Shown: positions 8,381-19,248, counted from the stretch's first letter. The stretch: 64,000 nt of DNA from Prostheceraeus crozeri (GCA_907163375.1 CAJQUW010014299.1:94530-158529); one strand, 5' to 3'. Notes: a model not told the origin generated them from the letters alone. Made by a program: numbers and translations.

Positions 8381-9289
8381 TTAATTGTAAGAAATAAGAA
8401 AAATAAAATAAAACCACCATCATTCTATATTGGCTCTTTCCAACTACAATCAAATAATGAAAAATAGCCAAGAAAATATATACAAAACATTAAGATGACA
8501 GATAAAAGATCAGAGAACAAGATTCCATCTCCTTCCTTGGATTAGCGGTTCCGAAAGAATTGTCATGGAAACCGTACATCCAGTCCATCAGCAAGCAGGC
8601 AGCTCAACGTATTGGCAGTCTCCATCGTTCCAGCAGCTATCTTCCACCACAGACTGTCTGCTATCTTTACAGTCCACTATACGTCCATTGATGGAGTATT
8701 GCTGCATCTGTGGGCCGGCACCCCACAAACACGTTTCAACCTCTTTGAACGAGTCGAGAAAATTGACAGGATCCTTATGGGTGAAAATCTTACGAGCGAG
8801 TTGCAGCCGCTCCTTCGTCAGACGGAATGTTGATTCACTCAGTCTCTTCTACAGATGTTATTTAGGTGGAAGCAGCTCTGCACTGAATGAGTGCGTACCG
8901 AAACTTAAGCGATTCTACAGAAGCACACGCTGAGCTAATGCACTCACATGCTATCATGTGAGCCTAGAGCCGGCATGTCCTGTGAGTCGCTCGAAAACCT
9001 ATTTTGTTCGCAAGGCACATCTTCGGAATCAGCTTCCCCAGACCACTTCCTTGACCAACACAATCCAGACACTTTCTAAAAAGAGCAGACGCGTGGGACC
9101 AGGTTTCTGATGGGGAAACTTAACCAGATTAGAAGATATGTTTTTTACTCTCACATATTTTCAAAAAGTAATGCAATTTGCAACTGTTTTAACCACAAGC
9201 TTTGTTCATGGCTCGTAGCTGTACTAGGGATGAAAATTCTGTAAAAAAGGAAATAGTGCGAAACAACTTCTCACATATCTGATCTCTAT

Positions 9290-9965
9290 TCACAGCAATA
9301 TCAAATTTGAGATTGAATATCCCAATGAGGGTAAAGTGAATTTTCTCGACATAACTACATGTACATGTGTTTACATAGAAAATTTCATTCTAGAAACAAA
9401 ACGGCATGTGAAAGACAAATATACTTTTATATGCACCCATCACACTACTTTTTACCCGAATAGACATAAAATTAATGCCATTAAAGCTCTCTTCATCAGA
9501 TCCAAAATATTGACAACTGATGCTACATGGAACATATGATGAAAATTAGTGAAAGCTATTTTCACAAAAAATGGATACAGCTCTACCTAGTATGAAAACG
9601 TCTTCAAAAATTGCAGAGTTAAAAGCAGAAAATAATGAAGTAACTTAAGAAGCGATTTGCTGGAATCTGAAATACATCGATGGGACCCATAGATAAATTG
9701 AAAGAAAAGTTCAAACAATAAACAAACTGTTGAAGAGGACCGAAATAATGATAGTCTTCAACAAATTAAAAACTCAGAATTCATGTTGCTACAAAGATGC
9801 GATTTCAGTCCAATAGTGCTCTTTATTTATAAATCATCTTGTGAACATTGTTTAGAATGTTATGAAGGAGAGACTCGTTGCCAAATATACAGTCGCATCA
9901 AGGAACACGACAAAAGAGGAACGCCTTCGGACATCTCTCTACGCATTCAACCACCATCAGAAATG
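9290..9965 (+). mobile_element. Penelope-like element remnant (RT end plus GIY-YIG)
   Basis: The segment near 9300-9540 encodes EYPNEGKVNFLDIT followed by FICTHHTTFYPNRHK, the post-palm region of Penelope-type reverse transcriptases, where FLD and an HH-containing motif are conserved. At 9783-9965 the translation YKSSCEHCLECYEGETRCQI...RIKEH is a degenerate GIY-YIG endonuclease domain with the preceding Cys pair. The two parts are in different frames with a lesioned segment between them. No full RT core is present. 9966-10150 and 9080-9290 hold nothing I can assign. Confidence 0.65.
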
Positions 9966-10149
9966 TCATTCTCTATCGTTCATTACACTAAGCATACACG
10001 TATAAGAGTCTCTTGCATAAGAAAATCCCACATTAGGGATCACCAGTGGCGTAGCGTGCTCCCGGACCACATGCCTTCGCTCGGCATTGGAATCGTATTT
10101 CTAAACCAGAATTTTTCACCAATTCGACCCTAAAGAGAATGACAGCGAT

Positions 10150-10262
10150 TAAGTCAATAAAAGACACCAACACCCTTGATTCCCCCTACCTGACCCAGGA
10201 ATCGAACCAAAGCTCGTGGTGGAGACCAGCTCGCACTTTCTTCACTAGGTCACGCTGACAAC
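10150..10262 (-). repeat. tRNA-derived SINE
   Basis: The minus strand holds a pol III-type internal promoter: A-box-like TGACCTAGTGAAG (about 10243-10256) and a perfect B box GGTTCGATTCC (10198-10208). Spacing of about 40 nt fits tRNA. No cloverleaf could be closed, so a functional tRNA is unlikely. The string TTCGATTCCTGGGTCA recurs on the other strand at about 10283-10300, pointing to a second, truncated copy in inverted orientation. Confidence 0.55.
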
Positions 10263-10399
10263 GGTAAAAAAAGTACACCGTCAGTTCGATTCCTGGGTCA
10301 GACGAATTTACTACGACAGACCCTTTTAAGAGTTTATTACGTTTCTTACAACCGGTCAGCCACTCATACGCTTGAAATTTTGCTGCATTAAGATGTCAT

Positions 10400-10570
10400 G
10401 TATGTGGTCTCCATGGCACAGTGGTTAAGTGCTTGACCTAGCGATCTTTTGGTTCACAGGTCGAGCCCCGAATGTGTCATTGGAAGTCGGCAGGAAGGGC
10501 ATCCGGACTACAACGCTCCGTAAGTCTGACTATGTCAGCACCGTCCAAGCCACAAGTATGGGGAATAGTG
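10400..10570 (+). repeat. tRNA-derived SINE with GGCAGGAAGGGCATCCGG body
   Basis: A box TGGCACAGTGG (10414-10424) and B box AGGTCGAGCCCC (10458-10469) form a tRNA-like head. It is followed by GGCAGGAAGGGCATCCGG at about 10488, a body sequence found in several animal SINE families. The 3' end is unclear near 10570. Confidence 0.6.
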
Positions 10571-11042
10571 ACGTAAAAGCTTCATTTTTTTCAAGATGTC
10601 ATGATATTCCTTATTTTTTTCGCTGTGAGTGCTTTCAATTTTTGTATCAGATATTGGCCTGCATTGGTCATCTTTTCAGCATATTCCCTTCGGACGAAAG
10701 GCGTGGTTATGAGATTATCTGTAGCACTAAACATAGCGTCACATCAATCACGTGAAATCAAATTATGGAATTACTGAATCTGATGTTCGAGTCAGATGAT
10801 TACTCTGCTAATTGGCGAACGCTTATCATCTGATCGCAGTCTTTGTCTGAACGTCATCATCGGTTGTTGTTAAAAGTGTGACCTCTATGAAAAATAGCGA
10901 AGACAATAACAATGGCTGCGCTTCCCTTTCTATATTTAGGCACCGCGCCTCGATCAACAATTGTGGATTATACCAATGAGACAAGCAAATGAGCGTATGT
11001 ATTTTTAGAACTTCATTGCAAAAATTGGAGAAGGCAAAGCAT
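10571..11042. other. No recognisable gene
   Basis: No convincing coding frame, RNA or repeat seen between the SINE and the left end of the Harbinger element. Short open frames here lack motifs. Confidence 0.5.
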
Positions 11043-11395
11043 TAAGACCCGTATGCACAGTCATCACTCACACTGAGTGGAAGTTTGCACTTAGCTGAGT
11101 GTGGCTCAGATTGAGTGGCGATTTTCGTATTCACAGTCGTCATTCAACCTCCACTCAGCTGAGTACGACTCGGTGTGGCTGATTTTGGCTCCATTCATGC
11201 TAGGATCGCGTCATAGCATATTTATAACTTCATTGATAGACACTGATTCAACTGCGCAGTTGAAATCAGCCAATCAGCTAGAAGCGCTGATAGACAGTCC
11301 ACACCACAGACGAGAAGGACGGGAGCTGCACGCGTGCTGACGTTGTATTCAGTATTGTCTAAAGTCAGTCTGCATGGGTGTACTTTCTTTGTAAT

Positions 11396-12878
11396 GGAAG
11401 ATGAGTGTGAAAGGAAGAGAACATGATCGAAGCAGTTCTCTGATTGCGAGAAGGAAGTTCTTGTTGCTCTAGTGCAAGCAAGCACAGATATAATTGAGTC
11501 AAAGGAATCCAACTCGAAGATGATCGCCAAGAAGGTCACAACTTGGGATCATATTACGGAAGATTTCAACAAGCAAAAGGAAGTCGTCAGGAGAACCAGC
11601 GCTCAACTAAAGAAGTGTTGGGAAAATATGAAATGCGCGCAAAGATTGATGTTGCCACGGAAAAGTGAGAACGGCGGAAAACTGGTGGTGGCCCTGATGA
11701 ATGTCTGAATATAACTCATCCCATTTCCTCGCAAATAATAGGTCTACTGCCTTCGCAAATGAATCCGCTAGACAATCCATACGACGAAGATGCGTCGTAT
11801 CACAATATAAATGGTAAGTTTATCTTGTGTGGGTCTGATGTCTGTCAAGAATTATGATTATGTACATCGCACACAAACAGGTAGGCCTATTTGCATGCCT
11901 GCATCACAGACGATCGAGTCTGTATTGCAGAAAGGGTTATTTTCTCAGTAGTTTTAATGACGTGTTTCCCGTACGCAATGAACTAGAGATTTGCTTTTAC
12001 ACGTACATTCCTAATTACGCGCTCTCATGTAGGCTCAATAAATTTGAAATGCAATCGGTGTCCATTGGCTGCAATTTTTGAAAGGCATCCTGCTAAAAAT
12101 CACATGTGCTCACTGTAATGGTCGTGTGATCCGATGTGTAGCCTATTGGCTTAATAAGTGGTAGTTTTGTCCGAGACATTTGCTTAATGTCCACATGAGC
12201 TTTATCAGAAAAGTCGCGTTTCTTTACCTCTTATTCAACAAAAAACGCTTAAAATACCTGTCAAGCGAAGCTCATTTGCATTGACTAAGATGATGCATTA
12301 TGAAATAATAGTTGCATCGCATTGTATGTACAATGCTTTTAGATTTGTTTCATTGAACATACTCAGGAAATTTAATCATTTAATTTGCACAATGTGATAT
12401 CTAATACAATACCATAGCAAATGATCCCCATCCCAGAGGACATTCGTACAGCATCCGCTGTTGAACCTATAACTGTGCATGTTCCATTTTTTAGCGACAG
12501 TTATTTTGTGCGATTGGCTTATGGTGCACAATTTATGCAGTTTACGAAGTGCAGTTGTAATAAGCATAACTGATACATGCATGCATGTCTAAATTATTAT
12601 TATTTCCAATAAAATTAGAATAATTGTAGTGATTGTAAACTTTATTTCCAGGAACACAAGAAAGTACAGAGGGAGAAACTCCAGCAGTCAGCACACCAAA
12701 AAGGAGTAGGCCCTACTATCCGTCTTCTTCAGCCAACAAGCGCCGAAAGACTGATGCCCACTACCTGGAAGAGAGCAAGTTATTATTACAGGAAGAACAC
12801 GAAATGCAGATGAAAGTGTGGAAGGCTCAATTAGAAAGACATGAATTGTGGAGGAGCATGATTTGCGCATGTGCCTAA
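11396..12878 (+). pseudogene. Harbinger Myb/SANT DNA-binding protein, two exons
   Basis: This accessory protein helps Harbinger transposase reach DNA. From ATG 11396 a TGA at codon 11 interrupts the frame. The SANT-like trihelix follows (TTWDHITEDFNKQKEV...QLKKCWENMK), then a frameshift near 11670 leads to the conserved RKTGGGPDE motif. A canonical intron runs from GTAAGT at 11814 to TTTCCAG ending at 12651, and joins the frame to a second exon with STPKRSRPYYPSSSANKRRK and a coiled, charged tail ending at TAA 12876-12878. The intron phase is preserved, which supports the exon pairing. The copy is not functional as it stands. Confidence 0.7.
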
Positions 12879-13516
12879 TGAAAAAGTTACTTGAAAAGTT
12901 GAACACTGATTCAGTTGTGTACACATGATGTGGTCTATGATTATATAGACAGAGTTTTTTTCTTCTACGTTTTTAAGATAACATATAGTTGAAGAAAAAA
13001 GAAGTTTTTTTTTTTTTTTTTTTTTTTTTTCTCAATCTGACACAAGGAATTGCGGGCGGTAAGCCTAGACATCAAGAGATTTTTTTCTTTATTTTAGGCC
13101 CAGCAGTGCGAAACTCGGCTTAATTTTTTTCAATAGCCTAGGCATGCTTGCTTTGTAGTCTGACAAAATAGGGCTACATCAGTCATAATGTAATGATGAA
13201 TTTATCTTTAAAGGGACAAAGTAGACCTATCAAACATCAAAAGTAAGCTTCGTAGCGCTAGGGCCTATTCATTGCAGATCTTTCATATCATGTGGACTAA
13301 GCTTATACAATCTTCGTCTAGCTCAATAAAGTTGAAGCTAAATAATTGGGCCTACTTGGCATAATTCAAATTACGCAAGCTTAAAAAAGCTTACTTGGCA
13401 TAATCTTCAATTGCGTCTATCAAGCTATCTTGCCAGGATTCAAATACATGTATGTGAACGTGAAGGCTATAAAATGCACACGCTGATGAATAACAACATA
13501 GTAACTTACATGCTCA

Positions 13517-14590
13517 TCAGGTTGAAAAATGACGCAGAATAAAGGCGTGGCGAAGAGCTGTTCCTATCCGATCATTGGATTGGCTGGTCTGATGGCCAGC
13601 AGTTCGCAGATCAATCTGTTCATCGTGGTCAGGTTCAAGATGATCACTTACATCTAGATCAGATATGTTGCTGCTTGCCCTTGATAATATGAAGTTGTGA
13701 AGGACACAAACTGCGACAATGACTGCCAATTAGTATCCAACTTCAACTTTAGGCCACGCCGCAGGCAGGGAAATCGGCGTTTTAAAACACCGAACATCAG
13801 CTCTATGGTGTTTCGCGTAGCAATTTGAGAGATGTTGTATCGCCGCTCAGCACCAGTTTGAGGATTTATGACTGGAGTCAACAGATAGCGCTTGTTGGGG
13901 TAACCACTATCACCAAGAAGGAGGCCTGATAATTCCCTTGCTTCAAGCTTTGCACACAACGAACTGTTAAGAAAAATTCTGCAGTCATGCACAGATGCAG
14001 GCCACTGAGCAACAAGACTCAAAATTTTCAGCTTTGCGTCGCATGCCATTTGAATATTCAGTGAAAAATAACCTTTCCGGTTGCGAAACGGTTCTGCATC
14101 AGGACCTCCAGGGCTTTGGATTGGTACGTGAGTGCAAGCAATAGCGGCCATCACTCCGGGGAAGGAAGCGATTCCGTAAAAATCTCACTCAATGATTGAA
14201 CTCTCGGCATCTGTCGGAAGTCTGATTAAATTTGGTCTCAACATAGCAATAGCTCTTGTCATTCGTGAAACAATTCTACTCACAGTCGATTGACTCACGC
14301 AAAAAAGATCACCTTGCATAACTTGAAAAGATCCAGTTGCAAAATAACGAAGACAAATAAGCATCGATAGCAGAGGAGGGACAGGTAGCCCACGTACATT
14401 CTCGTCGTTGTCAAACGATGTTAAATCCAGCAGCTCTAGCAACATCTATTTCGTCAAACGAAATCGCAGTTGAAATTCAGCTTCATCCATTATTTCAAGA
14501 TGATTCTGCAGATCTCTTAATAGGCGACCAGGTTTTCTATGATGCTTGTGAAGAAGTAGAATTCGTCGTGTGTGTCTTCTCGCAGTCATG
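13517..14590 (-). pseudogene. Harbinger (HARBI1-like) transposase, inactivated
   Basis: DDE endonuclease of the transposon. The N-terminal part (about 14185-14445) contains the helix-turn-helix segment CVSQSTVSRIVSRMTRAI. A TGA at 14185-14187 interrupts the frame, which then continues in phase through FPGVMAAIACTHVPI, LLLGDSGYP and IELMFGVLKRRFPCL. The usual first catalytic Asp (consensus IDCTH) is Ala here (IACTH); the second Asp and the Glu region are kept. A frameshift near 13730 leads to the C-terminal VCVLHNFI motif (13517-13729). The gene is inactive by stop, frameshift and catalytic substitution. Confidence 0.8.
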
Positions 14591-14722
14591 ATGTGAGAGT
14601 AGATCGATTAACAATGATGTCGCTTATTCAATGTTCTTAAGTATGCGACAACGACCACTTTACTTCTCACTCAATTTTTGGGAAATCTGTGGGAATTCCT
14701 CATTGAGGGACGACTGTGCATA

Positions 14723-16339
14723 TACGGTCTTGCAAAAGTTCCCGTACACCGAACAATTGTCAATATTGCAACTGTTCTAGGGTACTAAGCAAGTTCATGT
14801 TTGTTTTGCATGAAACCTCACGGAATGACAAATACATCTGTTAATATGTATCACATGCAAAACGGCCGAGCCCGCAATGACAACAGCTCAAAATTAACAA
14901 GACGTGATTTAAGAAGTGCGAGATTGTCAATAATGTTGTTATCGGTATCATGACAGCGACACGAGTTAGCGAGGGAAAGCGCTGGCGCATTGTTGCGTTA
15001 AGAGAAGACGCGAAATGGTCGTACGGAAAAATAGCAGGACACTTTGGCATTGCGAGATCTACTGTCAGAGACCAAGTTATGCGATTTCTTGAGACAGATG
15101 GAGTTCAAGACAGACCACGGTCGGCCGACCCCGTGCAATGGACTCGGACGACACGGAGCGTGCAACTGTGGCCGTCAGGAGCAATCCTTTTGTCACGTTG
15201 CCTCAACTGCAAAGCGAACTCCGTGAGCACAGTGTGAATGGCTGCGACAATCCCCAATCGACCATTTGCCGACGCCTTCGAAATGTGGGACTCAACAGCT
15301 ATCGTCCATTGAAGTTCCCTCGATTTCAAGAAAGTCACAAAGCTGCTCGGTTACTTTAGTGTCGTCAACATCGGTCCTGGACAGCATCCCAGCAATGGAG
15401 ACATGTTGTTTTCACCGACGAAAGCCGTTTTTATGTCCGCTGGACAGACGGTAGGGTCCGAGTGCGGCGTTTACCAGTAAGAAGACTGTCTGAACAATCT
15501 GCTGTTCAATGGACCGAAAGACGAGGAGGAGCTGGTGGTTCGATGATGGTGTGGGGTGGTATCAGCTGGAACCACAAATCTGCGCTGGCAGTTGTTGATG
15601 GAACCCTGAATGGTAAACAGTACCGGGACCAGATTTTACAAACAGTCGCAATTCCCTTCGGTCTTGACAGTCGCATCGGGCCAGGATTTTTGCTGCAGGA
15701 CGACAACGCCCCTCCACATCGATGCACTCTTGTCAACACTTTCCATGAAGAGCACATGGAATACACCCACATGCAGTGGCCAAGCAGGAGTCCCGACTTG
15801 AACCCGATCGAGCAGATGTGGGATCAACTTGGCAGAGCGATTGTCCGCCGCGGAATACAGACGCAAGCGGATCTGATACCTGCCATAATGGAGGAATGGG
15901 ATGGCATCCCACAATTTCGAGTTCAAAGACTCATTCGCTCTATGCGATCAAGATGCGACAACGTCATCTCGGCAGGTGGAGGGGCAACAAAGTATTGACT
16001 TGTGAATTGTGCTTCTGTTTTACTGTACATTTGCATGTATATATTATTTTTTGATAAGAAATTGCTTAATATGACTTGAGCATTTTTTTTCTCGCCAGTG
16101 GCAGCTTTCTTTCACTAACTCGTCAATGTCATGATATCTCGCACTTCTTAAATCACGTCATGTTCATTTTGAGCTGTCGTCATTGCGGGCTCGGCCGTTT
16201 TGCATGTGATACATATTAACAGATGTATTTGTCATTCCGTGAAGTTTCATGCAAAACAAACATGAACTTGCTTAGTACCCTAGAACAGTTGCAATATTGA
16301 CAATTGTTCGGTGTACGGGAACTTTTTTACAAGACCGTA
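14723..16339 (+). mobile_element. Tc1-like transposon copy 1 (nested in Harbinger)
   Basis: The termini are TACGGTCTTGCAAAAGTT at 14723 and its inverse ending at 16339, flanked by the TA dinucleotide at 14721-14722 and 16340-16341. The inverted repeats extend about 200 bp on each side, through GTTTTGCATG and GGCCGAGCCCGCAATGAC, unusually long for Tc1. The interior holds one transposase gene on plus. The copy is 1.6 kb and highly similar to the one at 54535-56193. It interrupts the Harbinger element, so it is the younger insertion. Confidence 0.9.
14950..15998 (+). pseudogene. Tc1-like transposase, frameshift plus stop
   Basis: Cut-and-paste transposase of the mariner/Tc1 superfamily. The first frame (ATG 14950) has the paired-type helix-turn-helix: VSEGKRWRIVALRE, GKIAGHFGIARSTVRDQV. 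A frameshift near 15120-15140 moves to the frame with STICRRLRNVGLNSYRP. A TAG at 15357-15359 interrupts that frame, which continues in phase with FTDESRF (first Asp), MMVWGGISW, LLQDDNAPPHR (second Asp) and SRSPDLNPIEQMWD (catalytic Glu), ending at 15998. All catalytic residues remain but the reading frame is broken twice. The copy at 54918-55966 carries the same two lesions. Confidence 0.9.
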
Positions 16340-16497
16340 TACGAAACTGCCAACTGCACTCAATGAGCCACACTCAAAGAGGAACACTCAATGTTGAAAA
16401 GTTCAAGCTGAGGGTCGACTGTGAATGCAAAATCTCACTCACACCACATTCACACTCAGATTTTCATTTAAGTGATGTCTGTGCATACGGGCATAAG

Positions 16498-16852
16498 TCT
16501 ATCGGGAACATCTGCGCGCGCGGCTTCGTTATTTAGAAGAGGTATCGTATATGTCCTTAACATCAAAATGGCACATCACAGAATTAGATAACTTGCTCCT
16601 TCTCAGATGGATAATTCACATATCGCATACTATTGGAAATGGCAAACTATAAGCTGTCAGCCGGTTTTGGAGCCGGCAGGTGAGTGAATGGTGTGCGTGC
16701 ACAATTCGGACACACCAAAACACACATCGCTATCTGGCTACATTCAGTGTATGAAGTGAGGAATGGGAAAGGATGGTGAAATCATCAGGTGAACCAATTT
16801 TCGTGCGCCTGCTAATTTCTTAAATAATGATCGGAAGGACCAACATCATGGA
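16498..16852. other. Spacer between Harbinger and LTR element
   Basis: No coding frame or known repeat recognised. A short inverted pair GCCGGTTTTGGAGCCGGC lies near 16660-16680. Confidence 0.4.
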
Positions 16853-17261
16853 TGTAAGTTGTGCATTCTTATTCATCTGAAGGAGCCTTTGTTTTAATTG
16901 ACTAATTAATTGTCGGCAAGCCTGAACTCAGATTTCGGAACGTGCTCAGCTGGGTGTTCGCTTTATCTTTTGTAGATATCGTGATCTATAGATATCCGAT
17001 ATAGCTTCTCGTGCGGCTCCTGAATTTCTTGGTAGGTCTCAGATATCGCTTGGTGATATTTAGCAAGATATTGTACATACGTGTATGTTTTCTGTACTTG
17101 CATTGACATGATATTTGATTACTCTGAATGTGTTGCTTAGTGACTTTATACTTTTGAATGCTCACTTTACTTTCGTTTGTAACGCTGAGCCAAGCGGTTG
17201 CACTGCAAGTAGACGATTTTGTATAAATAGAATTTGATAGAAGGAATAAGATCATTTTACA
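16853..17261 (+). repeat. 5' LTR of copy 1
   Basis: Begins TGTAAGTTGTGC and ends TTTTACA. A TATAAATA box at 17222-17229 lies only about 30 nt from the LTR end, leaving room for only a very short R-U5. Confidence 0.85.
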
Positions 17262-17427
17262 AGCTAGCCGGGCGTATTGGAGACATCGAGAGGGTTCGCA
17301 TTCTGGGTCTATCGGTTGATCAGCATCTGCAATGGAAAAGAGACGGACAGCTTCCGAGGGTAGATTCTGAAGGAATGACAAGGCGACAAGTGCATAAGGT
17401 TTTGGTGAATGGCTCGGTCATTTTCCA

Positions 17428-19203
17428 GTGTGTGGCTGGCTCAGAGTGGCATGCGCGTTTCTTCAGCGATTGACGGCTAAAGAAGGACTTGGCTGGGATG
17501 TTGTGGTTATCCGATCAGTATTCGACAAGGTGAAAGAAATCGATCACAAGCTGAAGTCAGGAGATGATCCGGTGAAGGGAAAATGGTTGGCTCCTTCGAA
17601 TGGGAGGATGACGGTCTGGACAGATGCGTGCAACCTGGCAATGGGTGTTGTGATGTGCGTCAATGATTCGGTCGTGGAGGATGCGGCGTGGTTGCGAAAG
17701 GAAAAGGATACGTCTCACATTAACATCAGCGAACTTGACGCTACTATTCATGGTGTCAACATGGCCATTAAATGGGGTGCCAAGACTTTTGCAGTCAAAA
17801 CTGATTCTGCTACTGTCAGAAGTTGGCTCAACTCAGCTCTGCATGATACTCACAACGTCAGGACTCATGCCCTTTCTGAGCTTTTAATACGTCGTCGTAT
17901 TGATGTATTGAGAGAGCTTAGGAAACAAGAAAGTCTAGAGGTCGTTGTGGATTTGGTCAAGTCGGAGAACAACATTGCCGATAGGTTGACGAGGGTGCCA
18001 AAAGCATGGCTTGCAACAACTGAATCGCATGCTCTTGTCGGAACAATTTCCGAGGAAGACGATGTCTACAAAGTTGTACAAGAGATTCACCGGCGACATC
18101 ACATGGGTGTTGATCGAACGCAACAGTTGGTTGGTGAGAGGTATGGAGATCGATTGTCGAAAAGCATTGTGAAGAAGGTAATATCGGATTGTGATCAGTG
18201 TGCAAAGATTTGTCCATCGATCAATCCTCACTATAAGAAAGGTTCGCTTTCCTGTGACGAAGTTTGGAGACGTGTGTCTAGTGATATTACTCATGTTGGT
18301 GGAAAATCGTATCTGACTTTAATTGACTTGTCATCGAGATATTGTGTTTGGAAGAATCTTCAGAGTGAGTCTGCAAGAGAGGTGTGTTTTCATTTGAGAC
18401 AGATATTCTGTGAGTTTGGACCTCCTGAATCAATTCTTTCCGACAATGGTGCAGTCTATCGCAGTTCTGAGATGCAAGAGTTGACGAAGCGTTGGTGTGT
18501 ACAGCATGAATTCTCGTGTGCCTATCGTCCACAAGGCAATGGAATAAGTGAAAGGAATCACAAGACCATCAAAATTATGGCTGCAAGATCTGGCAATTCA
18601 ATTCCTGAATGTGTGTTTTGGTACAATGTGACTCATAATCGCTTTTCACCATCGCCACATACGATGATGTTCCACGTGAAACCCAGGATGCCTGACATTC
18701 GTGGAGAGAGAGTCAAGGAAGTGAGGTGTAAGGAAGTGAAACGACAACCTCGTCAACATCAAGAGGAAGTGATGGAAAGCGAAAATCCGTTTGCAATTGG
18801 TGATCAAGTCTATGTAAGATCGGATGGAAAATGCGACAGTGAGTGGAGCGGACCAAAGCGAGTAACAGCAATCAAATCTCCTGTATCTCTCGAGCTGAAT
18901 TGTGACAGGGTAACGAGACACATTACTCATGTGAAACGTGTTCCGCGCAGAGTCAGGATGGACGTTGATGCGTCTCAGAATGAAGACGATTCCGATAGTG
19001 ACTCAGCGGCTTCTGAGAATTTTGTGTTCGACAGGGCTGACTTTCAGTCGGGAGATTTGTCGTCTGGCAGCGACAGTGACGACTTGGTCCACACCGGTCT
19101 CGAACCTGAAACGAATACGACCCCTGTTGCTGTCAGCTTTTCTCCCAGACGGAGTACTCGGTTTCGCCGGCCGCCGGCTTATCTTCAGGATTACGTTACA
19201 TGA
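17428..19203 (+). CDS. Retrotransposon RNase H-integrase polyprotein (truncated pol)
   Basis: An open frame of 591 codons starting inside pol. RNase H is seen at residues about 62-190 with D66 (WTDAC), E102 (SELDA), D126 (VKTDSATV) and D185 (NNIADRL). The integrase follows: zinc motif with H221/H225 and C255/C258, then the catalytic D286 (SSDITHVGG), D339 (LSDNGAVY) and E375 (GISERNHK). The tail is acidic and Ser-rich (NEDDSDSDSAAS) and ends in RRSTRFRRPP. There is no chromodomain and no envelope. RT is absent because of the upstream deletion; remnants of its end (17265-17430) lie just before, in another frame. The integrase C-terminal region is complete here but not in copy 2. Confidence 0.85.
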   Translation: MCGWLRVACAFLQRLTAKEGLGWDVVVIRSVFDKVKEIDHKLKSGDDPVKGKWLAPSNGRMTVWTDACNLAMGVVMCVNDSVVEDAAWLRKEKDTSHINISELDATIHGVNMAIKWGAKTFAVKTDSATVRSWLNSALHDTHNVRTHALSELLIRRRIDVLRELRKQESLEVVVDLVKSENNIADRLTRVPKAWLATTESHALVGTISEEDDVYKVVQEIHRRHHMGVDRTQQLVGERYGDRLSKSIVKKVISDCDQCAKICPSINPHYKKGSLSCDEVWRRVSSDITHVGGKSYLTLIDLSSRYCVWKNLQSESAREVCFHLRQIFCEFGPPESILSDNGAVYRSSEMQELTKRWCVQHEFSCAYRPQGNGISERNHKTIKIMAARSGNSIPECVFWYNVTHNRFSPSPHTMMFHVKPRMPDIRGERVKEVRCKEVKRQPRQHQEEVMESENPFAIGDQVYVRSDGKCDSEWSGPKRVTAIKSPVSLELNCDRVTRHITHVKRVPRRVRMDVDASQNEDDSDSDSAASENFVFDRADFQSGDLSSGSDSDDLVHTGLEPETNTTPVAVSFSPRRSTRFRRPPAYLQDYVT

Positions 19204-19248
19204 TTGGAGTTTTTCGCATCAATTGATGATCTTTAGATCATGGGGGAG

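Larger units (their letters stand above)
8215..8487. mobile_element. Palindromic Penelope-derived foldback insertion
   Basis: A 273-bp insertion in the LINE remnant. Left arm about 8229-8338 and right arm about 8344-8457 are near-perfect inverted repeats around a short loop. An 11-bp target duplication CATTAAGATGA flanks it (8204-8214 and 8488-8498). A tail of about 30 nt lies between the right arm and the target duplication. Each arm carries GGCTCTTTCC near its outer end and CTGAAGA-stem-GAAA near its inner end. The element at 56518-58478 shows the same architecture, including an 11-bp duplication and one-sided tail, so I interpret this as a non-autonomous element made only of inverted Penelope-type terminal repeats. 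Confidence 0.7.
7850..9075 (+). mobile_element. LINE (Jockey/CR1-type) reverse transcriptase remnant
   Basis: Around 7860-8060 the translation gives SSGQDGIPTSVFKYLSPEIL and EFPSCWKAASVIPVP, the start of a non-LTR reverse transcriptase. After a large internal deletion, 8075-8200 gives RRVSEWGTKWLVSLNSSKT. Beyond the foldback at 8215-8487, 8560-8930 gives the C-terminus (MEYCCICGPA, RRNVDSLSLFYRCYLGG, NECVPKLKRF) in shifting frames, and 8940-9070 continues with weak similarity. The catalytic region is missing and frames change repeatedly, so this is a dead fragment. The tail closely resembles LINEs whose products end in LFYRYF...VP. Confidence 0.75.
11046..16493. mobile_element. PIF/Harbinger transposon 1, carrying a Tc1 insertion
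   Basis: The ends carry inverted repeats containing CCGTATGCACAG (left from 11046, right to 16493), flanked by TAA at 11043-11045 and 16494-16496, the 3-bp duplication usual for this superfamily. Both Harbinger genes are present: a Myb/SANT protein on plus (11396-12878) and a DDE transposase on minus (13517-14590). A Tc1 element occupies 14723-16339. Without it the element would be about 3.8 kb. The interior between the genes (12880-13500) contains a run of about 25 T at 13003-13030 and no gene. Both genes are damaged. Confidence 0.8.

Noticed and set aside
10198-10256. Functional tRNA gene
   Set aside because: A and B boxes are present but acceptor and anticodon stems could not be closed; SINE is more likely.
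13003-13030. Poly-T as LINE or SINE tail
   Set aside because: It lies inside the Harbinger interior with no retroelement beside it.
17935-18930. Minus-strand frames inside the LTR element
   Set aside because: They appear in both LTR copies only because the sense gene is conserved; no motifs.
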